Positions 1 to 7,930 of a DNA stretch of 64,000 nucleotides are shown one piece after another. Under the pieces are notes generated by a model. It was not told where the DNA came from. It did not search any database and was given only the letters and a program-made list of their open reading frames with translations. How positions within the stretch are numbered: position 1 is the first letter of the stretch; each line of letters begins with the position of its first letter. The position numbers and the translations under genes are program-made. This DNA is from Tanypteryx hageni (Eukaryota; Arthropoda; Insecta; Odonata; Petaluridae): NCBI GenBank assembly GCA_028673005.1, contig CM054118.1, positions 7,959,082 through 8,023,081 of the forward strand. The letters run 5' to 3'.

Positions 1-173
1 GGAATTTCTGGATTCGAACACTTAGTGAGAAGTCTCATTTTATCTATAGGTTTCTTCATTATATATACAAAAACTGAAACTTTAAGCTCTCTAGCTCTTG
101 TACATAATCCTACCTAGGTAAAAAATTTCGAATCTCCAGCTCTTATGGAAGTGCCTAAACATTAGCATCTTCC

Positions 174-175
<2 letters not shown>
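1..175. other. AT-rich sequence, nothing recognised
   Basis: No open frame, repeat or motif that I recognise precedes the TA tract. Confidence 0.5.

Positions 176-236
<61 letters not shown>
176..236. repeat. (TA)n microsatellite at the end of a PLE copy
   Basis: An uninterrupted TA run of about 30 units. It lies just beyond the 3' end of the minus-strand Penelope-like copy. A third PLE copy also ends in a short AT run near 1324-1342, so the tract is probably the expanded 3' tail of the element rather than an unrelated repeat. Confidence 0.95.
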
Positions 237-237
<1 letters not shown>

Positions 238-440
238 CAACTTACGGAAAAGGAAAGGTAAAATGAATATATGGATGTCAACAAGGTGTTAGGATGAGGA
301 AACCCAGTGAGCACTCACCAATCAGACGACTTCAGGTTGGCGAGGCCCCGGGGATGTCGAAGCGACACACGTAAAATAACACAAAAACACAGAAACATCA
401 CAAACGTAAAGCTTTCGGAACTACTCCTTCTTCAGCTACA
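237..440 (-). mobile_element. Penelope-like element 3' end, minus-strand copy
   Basis: Read on the minus strand, this stretch starts near 440, carries CTGAAGA at 435-429 and GAAA at 416-413, then the region shared with the other two PLE copies, and ends in a short CT/T-rich stretch running into the TA tract. The plus-strand copy at 1130-1345 shows the same order and also encodes a GIY-YIG domain upstream, which identifies the family. This copy is only the 3' untranslated part; no coding sequence is attached. It is 98% identical to the copy at 446-566 but clearly diverged from that at 1130-1345, so the first two are recent sisters. Confidence 0.7.
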
Positions 441-558
441 GAGAATTTTTGTGTTATTTTACGTGTGTCGCTTCGACATCCCTGGGGCCTCGCCAACCTG
501 AAGTCGTCTGATTGGTGAGTGCTCACTGGGTTTCCTCATCCCAACACCTTGTTGACAT

Positions 559-566
<8 letters not shown>
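267..566. repeat. Near-perfect inverted repeat, 121-bp arms, 58-bp spacer
   Basis: Positions 267-387 and the reverse complement of 446-566 match over 121 bases with two differences by eye: one in the GTGTT-GGATGAGG stretch and one in GGCCCC-GGGATG. The spacer is 388-445. The arms are two head-to-head copies of the same PLE 3' region, and each ends beside a TA tract. Such a palindrome can extrude as a hairpin and is prone to rearrangement or assembly error. Confidence 0.95.
446..566 (+). mobile_element. Penelope-like element 3' end, plus-strand copy 2
   Basis: This is the plus-strand arm of the inverted repeat. It begins within the shared 3' region (TTTTTGTGTTATTTTACG), lacks the CTGAAGA motif present in the other two copies, and runs into the TA tract at 561. 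It is followed directly by a third, 5'-truncated copy, so copies 2 and 3 form the partial tandem commonly seen for Penelope-like elements. Confidence 0.65.

Positions 567-625
<59 letters not shown>
561..625. repeat. (AT)n microsatellite between two PLE copies
   Basis: About 32 uninterrupted AT units separate the second PLE copy from the truncated third copy. The matching place in the first copy reads ATATTCATTTTACC, so the tract expanded from a short ATATAT present in the element. Confidence 0.95.
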
Positions 626-626
<1 letters not shown>

Positions 627-959
627 GAACATCACCTACCCCACCACCTCTAGAAGCTACTGCACCACCCGAAACGTCATTGACCTCCTTACCTGCACTC
701 TTTGTCCCGCGTTTTACGTAGGCCTCACCAGCAATCCGTTAAACATCCGAATGAACGGTCACCGGAACAGCGTCTCTCACAGACGCCCCCTCCCAGTTGC
801 ATTACACACCAATGCCCACAATGTCCCCTTCAATAATTGCTACAATGTAAGGGTTATTCGCGGCTTACCCAATGACACTCCTGCCCTCCTTCTCCCACTG
901 GGAACTAGCACATGTGCATCTTCTTCACTTTCTTCCCGCCTGGCCTCAACCTCCGCTAA
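626..959 (+). pseudogene. GIY-YIG endonuclease end of a Penelope-like retroelement (broken)
   Basis: In Penelope-like elements a C-terminal GIY-YIG nuclease follows the reverse transcriptase and is thought to cut the target DNA. From 673 in one frame the translation shows LTCTLCP, then FYVGLTSNPL, RMNGHR, PVALH and NAHNVPFNN. This fits the family pattern of a Cys pair, YVGxT, an Arg/His-rich helix and a later H. The frame then shifts: WELAHVHLL is read in the second frame, and FPPGLNLR with a stop at 957-959 in the third. That ending matches the typical PLE C-terminus (a Pro-Gly-Leu-Asn motif just before the stop). The reverse transcriptase is absent, so the copy is 5'-truncated at the TA tract. 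At least two frameshifts make it inactive. The family call is fairly firm; the subfamily is not determined. Confidence 0.75.
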
Positions 960-1345
960 CCCTATTTGCCTCCTTACAAGGTCTCCTCTGTTACATTGCA
1001 GCTATTCGCACTTTACCTCACCACACTCCCTTCTTATTGGCTATCCACCCTTCCTACTCTCCGCCTCCTCCAATCATCAACCTCCCCACATTACCCTGTC
1101 ATTCCCCGCCCAGAGTGTCACTCTCAGTTACTCTATCGCTGAAGAAGGCCATAGGCGCGATAAGCTTGCGTGTTTTTTGTGTTTTTTGTGTTCGTGTGTT
1201 TAACGTGTCTCTTCGACGCCCCCAGCGGCCTGCCAACTTGGTCCCTGACTTGGTAAGGGTTCGCTGGGCTTCCTTCAACACCTTGTTGCCACCCTCATCA
1301 TTACCTTTTCATTTCCTTAAGTTAACATATATAATATATATAGGA
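960..1345 (+). mobile_element. Penelope-like element 3' untranslated region, copy 3
   Basis: This follows the stop of the GIY-YIG relic. It contains CTGAAGA at 1139-1145 and GATA where the other copy has GAAA. The stretch up to about 1300 (CTTCGACG...GCCTGCCAACTTGG...CAACACCTTGTTG) aligns with the two inverted copies at roughly 70% by eye. It ends in an AT-rich tail at 1324-1342. It is the oldest of the three copies. Confidence 0.7.
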
Positions 1346-1664
1346 CACTAGTAAAAGGTGCTTGCATATCATCTCACCTTCAAAAAACATTCATTTTTCA
1401 GACAGATATTTCATCATTAGAAATATTTTTTTAATTCTAAAGATTTCACCTCCGCAGCGATTTTCTTTTTTCCCTTATGTAAAAATAATAGATTAAAACA
1501 ATCCCCAAACTTTGCAATTTTAAGAATTTTATACTTTCTCCATTATGGGATACTAACGCTACACACTTCCGCCAAATTTTAAAGTTGTAGCACTTCTAGA
1601 AGTGAAATAATATTTTTCTAACCGTGGTGTTCACTGAACGGTAGACAAGTTAACGTATCGAAGA
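1346..1664. other. AT-rich gap with a short repeat echo
   Basis: No gene is visible. The stretch at 1566-1606 (GCCAAATTTTAAAGTTGTAG, then CACTTCTAGAAGTG) resembles 7575-7615 (GCCAAATTTCAGCTCTGTAG, then CACTTCTATAAAT). The two are likely fragments of one interspersed repeat family. Confidence 0.4.
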
Positions 1665-2604
1665 ATGACACATAATGCGGGTTATTCATTCGATGAATTA
1701 ACAAACATGATATTGCTTGCGGAGAAATAGGGCTTAACAGTGCAGCCGCAGCATGTCTTTATGCCGAAAGGTATCCACAAAGACGGCATCCAAATCGCAG
1801 GACATTCATTTCCCTGGAACGTCGTCTGAGAGAAACAGGTCACATGCAGCCCAGTATGAGAAGCGCTGGTACACCACGAAGTCGCAGGAGCGCCGATGTG
1901 GAAGATGACATTCTGTATTCCATTGAACGGTCCTCTGGTACTAGTACCAGGCGGTTGCTTTCTCGTCACTAGAGGTCACAGATAAGGAATTGGAGGGTGT
2001 TACATGATCAGCCGTTCCATGTACAGCCTGTTCAAGCTCTGTAACCGCTGCTGGATTTTGAGCGTCGAAGTGCATTCTGCGAATGGATACTGAGGCAGGT
2101 TGCAGCAGATCCAACCTTTCTAAACCCAGTGTTGGTGATGGATGAAGCGTGCTTCACACGGTATGGGATTTTGAACAGCCGTAACCAGCACACATGGGCT
2201 GAGGAAAATCCACATTCAACGCATGAAACACGATTCCAACAGCAATTCTCAATAAATGTTTGGGCAGGAATAATTGGCGATCTCCTTCTAGGTCCTTATG
2301 AGCTACCATCTCGACTATCAGAGCCCTCCGATTTACAGTTTCTATCGGAAAAATTACCGAAATTACTGGAACACGTACCATTGGCCACGCGGCAGGCAAT
2401 GTGGGCATTGCATGATGGGGCTCCTGCCCATTATTCTTCGATGTCAAGTAGCATATTGAGGGGCATTACCCAGGTCGATGGATAGGACGAAACGGTCCAG
2501 TTGCGTGTACCCCGCGATCACCCGATCTCACTCCTGCAGATTTCTACTTGTGGGGCCATCTAAAGAGCATCGTTTACGCCCACCGATGTAACACGCGGAA
2601 ATAA
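1665..2604 (+). pseudogene. Mariner-type transposase with DUF4817-like N-terminus (broken)
   Basis: A cut-and-paste DNA transposase relic. The likely start is ATG at 1665 (MTHNAGYSFDELTNM). After a frameshift near 1727 the N-terminal DNA-binding domain continues as LNSAAACLYAERYPQRRHP and RRTFISLERRLRETG, typical of the DUF4817 domain found in arthropod mariner-type proteins. A stop follows at about 1968. The catalytic domain is open from 2129: VLVMDEACFTRYG (first Asp), QQQFSINVWAGI, RQAMWALHDGAPAHYS (second Asp), then a frameshift near 2467 into RWIGRNGPVA and SPDLTPADFYLWG (third Asp). The gap between the second and third Asp is about 41 residues, larger than the 34 of classical mariner. 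The reading frame ends at 2602-2604, short of a normal C-terminus. With frameshifts and stops it cannot encode an active enzyme. Clear terminal inverted repeats were not found. Confidence 0.85.
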
Positions 2605-3190
2605 ACAAGCTTAGATTAATGCATTTTCTCATGGAATTAGTATTTTTTATTTATGAATAATCGATCATTACCTACTTAATGAGTACTTTCAATAAAAATA
2701 TGCTCATTTTGGGTGTGCCACTCGACACTGCTCAGCTCCTTATGGTCCGAGATAACGAGAACGCATGAACATTTTTGTGGACAAGTGGCTGGCCAAGGGC
2801 GTAAAATAATATTGAGAGATTGCGAACGTCCATATGGTCGGAGATAGTAACGCTATATATTGTTTTCGTTCGTGAATATTTCTGCGCTAGCCATCGTTTG
2901 GGACTAGGCAGGAGATTCCAAATTCACAGAAACGCGCTGTTTATCACAGCAGACAGTCATCCTCAAAAACAATTAAATTACGAGGCAGCAGTGAGAACGA
3001 GTTTTCTTTCGACGAGATTTCATTCTCTCGTAAGTTCAGTATTTTATTCTTTATTTGCTTTGCTTATGTTTGCGATGATATTTTATTTTTTGCGGCTTGT
3101 TTATCTAATCCGCAATCTGCAGTTCGTCAAGATGGACGGCTGCACTCGTAAGACACTTGAAGGAGGAGGGTTCGAGTGCTCTTTCCGTCC
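2605..3190. other. No recognisable gene
   Basis: The sequence around 2700-2960 is slightly richer in CG than its neighbours and may be transposon-derived, since it lies between a mariner and a piggyBac relic. The 131-residue open frame at 2820-3215 has no motif I recognise. Confidence 0.35.
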
Positions 3191-3195
3191 ACACT

Positions 3196-3411
3196 GCCCT
3201 GCGAGAAAGACCTAATTCCCCCGTTGTTAGTTTGGGGCGTTCAGAGGTCAAACAAAATAAACGCTGGCCTTCTGAGGGAAAAAAATTGCGTTGTCGCGTG
3301 TGTTCGTCGTGAGAAAAAGAACTTCGCACGAATTTTCGGTGTGGAAAATGTGACGTGAGTCTCTACATAATATTCTGCTTCAAGGAATACCGCACAAAAG
3401 TGTCCTTTTTA
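3196..3411 (+). pseudogene. piggyBac-like transposase C-terminal cysteine-rich domain (broken)
   Basis: In the frame containing TTG at 3286-3288 the translation reads RWPSEGKKLRCRVCSS, a stop at 3310, then EKELRTNFRCGKCDVSL and IIFCFKEYRTK. The spacing CxxC, CxxC, CF, Y-x-T matches the zinc-binding cysteine-rich domain at the C-terminus of piggyBac-family transposases, which binds the transposon ends. The preceding PPVVSLGRSEV... could be the usual linker. The DDD catalytic domain is not visible upstream, so only the tail survives. There is an in-frame stop and the expected LC before the CF motif is degraded. No TTAA-flanked end was identified. Confidence 0.65.
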
Positions 3412-3415
3412 AGAT

Positions 3416-5040
3416 TGTGCATGTAAAAATTACTATGTTATTTAAATACATATTTTTTCTTGATATTTTTTAAAACTTACATTTATAAAATTAATTTTCT
3501 GCTATAGTGCAACTTTTCGGTTGCAATGTGCTTTTTATTTGAATTAATTGTGACATTTAGTTCATACGTTATGAATATTTGTTTGCAGGCATACATTTTT
3601 GATTAAAAACCCCAAATTAAATATGGCCGTGAGCGGCCACGGCGAGAATTTAAATCCGTACGACTAAGGTTAATTCCGCTGCGGAGATATTCGTCGATGC
3701 CATTCATTGGATATTTATTTTCTAGGAATCGTACCTATATATTGAATTTCTGAATGTTATCTGAATTTTTTAGGGTTTCTCGAGTTATTAATATTAAAAT
3801 AGTATGTTTTCTCTTTCAGGTGAGTTGTACATCCCTTGAAAGATGGCCAAACTCTTCTAAAGAGACTTTCGAGGCTTGGTCCCGGGATCGACATGCTGCT
3901 ACAGGCGAGTTACGGATTTTAAGATAAACATGAATATCATGAGAATCTCATTAGAACTTTTTAGACATACATTACTCGAGGAGTTCAAATGACGCTAGAA
4001 AGCTTTTCATCCGAGTATTTACGATGCAAAGCATTCCCTACACAATGCCCACGAAGATGTTAACCATTACATTCCCATATATTTCTGCGCATGCTCAGAT
4101 TTTAAGCAGTTCTTGTATCTCCAAAAATCGGTGGATTAAATCAGCTTTAAAATATGTTGAATACTTAATCTTAGGAACAAACAATGTTCACAATTTTTGT
4201 GGTTTATAGAGTGCGCTAAAATTAATAAAAATGCAGAAACAGAGGAAAAATAGGTGATTTGTTGATAAGTGCAAATATATTTGATGAAAAGCATTTATCT
4301 ACATTATTGTCACTCATTGCATCAGCTGCTGCAGTTCACTTTCAGTGTGTCTCAGTACACAAGCGCACATATTTTCTCTTTGTAGATTCCTTTAAATAGA
4401 CTACTGATTGAAAGTAAAAAATTATAGATGCTTCAATTCAATGCTTAAGTCGATGGTGAATTATAAAGTGTTAACTAAATAAATTGACATGAAACCACTA
4501 AATCTAAGGTCTGAAATAACTCCTCAATTTGACTGTAGATGTAGCTCTTCATTCCATCACTTAAATAACGTTTTTTGTTAAATTTAATCAGATTTTAGAA
4601 TACAAATATTAAAACTCCTAGATGAATAATGTTTTAAAATAACGTCTTTGCTGTAGGATTTGGGCCTTAAAAATTTGATATTCCAATCATCAGAAATGAA
4701 CAATCTCATACTGATATTAAACTTAATAAGTACAACTTAGCTGTTTCATGTAATTTTTAACAATAAATGTGGAAAATTTCTTTAATCTATTCACGATAAA
4801 CGATTCTCAGTTATACGACAATAATATCACCAATAGATTAACTTTTTTAAAAGAATTTCGTGGAATATTTCCATTAACAGAAATGACTTTATGAACTTTG
4901 TAATTTTCACTATTTATTATACAAGTTGTCGGTGCTTGCGTACTGCAAGCACTTTAAAAAATCACCATACACCAAGATCTAAGCTCGTAAATAAACCAAC
5001 GTGATCTCCAGGGTAACAGCACTTCAGCCAAGTGGAGTCT
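3416..5040. other. Long AT-rich stretch, nothing recognised
   Basis: Both strands lack long open frames, known protein motifs or obvious inverted repeats. A small CG-containing part (3620-3700) and a possible old insertion boundary near 3820-3900 are the only departures from uniform AT-rich sequence. Confidence 0.4.
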
Positions 5041-5062
5041 ATAGGGTGTCCGGCGACTTTAT
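5041..5062. repeat. Candidate terminal inverted repeat of a mariner-type element
   Basis: TATAGGGTGTCCGG lies about 190 bases beyond the surviving 3' end of the minus-strand transposase relic. It resembles the AGGGTGTG ends of the mariner-derived MITE at 40188-40764 and begins beside a TA. The partner end was not found. Confidence 0.4.
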
Positions 5063-5234
5063 GTCATAACTTTGGGATCTTATTCCTTAAGTGATTTTGA
5101 GTAAAAAATGTCATATGAACATGGGTCCGATTCTCAGTTGTTACAGAGCTACGGGCAATTCAAATTATCTCGTACTTTGATTTGTACAACTTAATGGCTG
5201 CAAAAATGCGTTGTTTAAATAATTATTTGTATTC

Positions 5235-5790
5235 ATTGCTAATTTTTGAACAATGTGTCCCGTCATGCTCGTAGTACATCTGAAGTCGTGTTTGCAGAGG
5301 AATGTCTTCTAAGAGCATAAATGGCATCTGTCAGACGTGGCGGGAAGAAGTACGGTCCAACCAGCAGGTTCCCAATGACACCACACAACACGTTCACAGA
5401 AAAACGGAGTTGGAAGTAGCTTTCAACTGTTCAGTGAGATTTTTCGCGAGCCCATAAATGGTAGTTTCTCGTGTTGTTTATTCCATCACGAGTAAACTGT
5501 GTCTCGTCCGTGAACAAGATGTAACAGTTCAGGCGGGGGTGTGCCGACTAGCCATATCCCCGGGTTGAAGATCCCGAACTTGCTGGATATGGTATGGATA
5601 AAGTCCCTCATTGTTTAATGTTTGCCAGACTCTCATTCGCGGAACGTTGAGGCGGGCGGACATTCCTCGTGTACTAAGACGTGGACTTCGCTGAACCATT
5701 TGAATAATGTTTTCCTCCTCATCCACATTAACTTGTACTGGACGTTCAGCTCTCAAAGACACGGAAATGAACCATTTTCTCTTAAATTAG
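5235..5790 (-). pseudogene. Mariner-type transposase fragment, same family as 1665-2604
   Basis: On the minus strand the translation runs LRENGSFPCL (end of the DUF4817-like domain), a stop, then RPVQVNVDEEENIIQMVQRS and LSTRGMSARLNV (helix-turn-helix region), VRDLQPGD, and ILFTDETQFTRDGINNTRN with the first catalytic Asp. A stop follows KSH near 5435. Shifted frames then continue with FSVNVLCGVIGNLLVGPY and EHDGTHCS, the second catalytic Asp. The fragment ends there and the third Asp region is missing. The order and wording match the copy at 1665-2604, but the residues differ enough that this is a separate, older subfamily or a strongly diverged copy. It is inactive. The AGGGTGTCCGG end at 5043 may be its 3' terminus. 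Confidence 0.8.
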
Positions 5791-5822
5791 ATAATAAAAT
5801 CCTACCAGAATATTTATAATTT

Positions 5823-6412
5823 TCCTAGAAATTAAGGCAACTACCGATAATTTCCTAATTCTCTGGCAATCGGCTCGTGTCCAAGTTTTCGTATTTCAAG
5901 TTTCGTGACTCAGTTCGCCCTGCATGAGCAATAAGAATAATCATCGTTAAGACAATACCCTATACGCTAAAATTACGGTAAAATTAGGATATTTGTGCTA
6001 AGATTATGGCATCATCATCCGTGAATTTATCGCGTATTTCGATAAAAAATCGTGAAATAGGTAAGACGCCATTATAATTAACAATTGAAAGGTAAACATT
6101 TCTCGAAAAACTACGAAACACAACATTAAAATACTTTTCACGATTTTCTAAATTTCGTGTGTTAGTATGCTGACGTCATCATAAGTTGACGTCGTAGTTT
6201 AAAATCAATGGTATAGTAATATATAAATAAGAAAATAATTTTCATTTTCCACGAAATTAGGGAATCTATCCGGAATATCTAAATTCTCTGGCAATCAGCT
6301 TGCGTCCAAGTTTTCGAATTTCGAGTTTCATGGCTCAGATCGCCCTTTTAAGCAATATCTATAATAATCATTAAGACAATAGCTTATATGTTACACTAAA
6401 ATTTATGTAAAA
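5823..6412. repeat. Anonymous repeat A, two copies 425 bp apart
   Basis: CTCTGGCAATC begins at 5861 and again at 6286, and the surrounding 150-odd bases align (CCAAGTTTTCG, GAGTTTC, AGACAATA, ACTAAAATT). The second copy breaks off at about 6412, where repeat B begins. Its missing tail (TATGG..TCATCATCCGT) reappears at 7132-7151 after repeat B. No coding potential is visible. Confidence 0.65.
6171..6178. promoter_or_regulatory. CRE-like palindrome TGACGTCA
   Basis: A perfect 8-bp CREB/ATF consensus site. Others occur at 40493-40500 and 42391-42398. Single sites of this length can arise by chance, and no promoter is recognisable beside this one. Confidence 0.2.
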
Positions 6413-7115
6413 ATCTGATGTGACCACCACGTGACTTTCTCCGTACCTGTAATATTAATAAAAATTCCAAATAGATTACATGATAATAAATATTTTAAGG
6501 AACTGAGAGAAAATTTTAAAGATTAAAAAGAACAGTAGTAAACACAAACCATATCTTGCTGTTATTGGATGTAGCCACGAATATCCAACATTTAACTAAC
6601 TATAAGGAAGCGTAACGTAACTAAGCGTCAATTGATAGCAATAGTCGTCGGTAGGTGGCGTGGTGATGGCAGCTAAAATATTTAGCTTTTAAGATATCTC
6701 TTAAACAATGCATTATATGAGAAAATATTTCAAACAAAGGCTGTAGAGAATTATATTTCCCACAATTTTAACCCCAGTACGTAGTTACATATATCAAATA
6801 TTAAAGCAAATATTTAAAAATAACGGATAATTGACAAGAGTAAACACCCACCTCCGGTTGACCGATTTTTACCAAAAGCTAATCGGTTCATTTGACTTTC
6901 ATAAAATTTGAAATATAAAATTTCGCGTGGACATAAATAATAGTTTTTGAGTTAGAGCACCCACAAAAAATTGTCACACAGACATCATCGAAAAAATGGT
7001 CAAAACGGGTTTCAGGGGACCACAAAACGTGTATTTCCATTGAAATCTCGAAATCGATTTTTTCATGAAAGCAATGCTTTTCCCTATACTACGTATGGAG
7101 AAAATAAAATTAAGA
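6413..7115. repeat. Anonymous repeat B, copy 1
   Basis: This stretch begins AATCTGATGTGACCACC and ends near TACGTATGGAGAAAA. It aligns along most of its length with 29319-30345 and partly with 28858-29318. Shared blocks include GTGACTTTCTCC, CTAAAAATTCCAAA-like, ATATCTCTTAAACAAT, GAGTTAGAGCACCCACAAAA, CGAAATCGATTTTTTCATG. The ends carry imperfect inverted matches (ACTTTCTCCGTAC and, reversed, ATTTTCTCCATAC). It is probably a non-autonomous mobile element; I cannot assign the class. Confidence 0.65.
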
Positions 7116-7200
7116 TATTTTGTGTTATGATTATGGTGTCATCATCCGTACCTTGTATTACGTATCCGGATAAAAATTTAATTTAAATAATCACGTCATC
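7116..7200. repeat. Tail of repeat A separated by the repeat B insertion
   Basis: ATTATGGTGTCATCATCCGT at 7132-7151 matches ATTATGGCATCATCATCCGT at 6003-6022 of the first repeat A copy. The second repeat A copy lacks this part at its own 3' side, so it was split by repeat B. Confidence 0.5.
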
Positions 7201-7930
7201 ATATGTATGTGTCGTTGGCTGAAATCGAATGGATTATAATGCGGTCTAAGCATTAAACCAATGCTCTTGAAGTATGGAAAATCAATTCCCATTGAAAGGC
7301 ATTGGATGAAATGTTTACACAAATTCAGCATGGATTTGAAGTTTGCCTTCAAGAAAAGTAAACATTAGGTTGTAATCCATAGTACGGTGCATGTCTTGAC
7401 TTTGTATCTTAATTTTAAATAATTTAAAAAAGTAATTTTATATACCCTTGCGCCGTTTTCAATGATTTTTTATGTATGGGTGTTTAAAATTGAACTTTGG
7501 GGTCAAAAACGCCTCTTTAATGTAACGTTTTTTGGAATTTCGGATTTTTCCAGAGGTTGTGCATACCAAATGACCTATCTCCATGCCAAATTTCAGCTCT
7601 GTAGCACTTCTATAAATACCGTAGGTTTTATATGATATATACATACTATATCATATATCCTATATCTTATATATGTAAGAAGCAGCTATTTTAAATGATG
7701 CTCAGGACCGTGGTTACGACGTGATACGTCAACCTCATCCTACCTGCATATAATAAAACAATGGAAAATTACAAAGTGTATAAAGTTGTTTCTGATAACA
7801 TCACCAAAAGGATTCAAGAAAAAGCTAATTTACGAAATGCGCAATTGTTTAAAGATAATAAGACATAAAACGTACAGAAAGAAGGGTGGAGAATATTCCA
7901 AAATTTAAAAGTTCAAATAGAGAAAAATAA
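7201..7930. other. AT-rich stretch with an old repeat fragment
   Basis: At 7470-7640 the text (GGGGTCAAAAACGCC, CATGCCAAATTTCAGCTCTG, TAGCACTTCTATAAAT) has the style of the conserved untranslated ends of interspersed retroelements, with a weak echo at 1566-1606. The rest is not recognised. Confidence 0.4.

Noticed and set aside
2820..3215. 131-residue plus-strand frame overlapping the piggyBac relic
   Set aside because: It is in a different frame from the cysteine-rich motif and has no recognisable domain.
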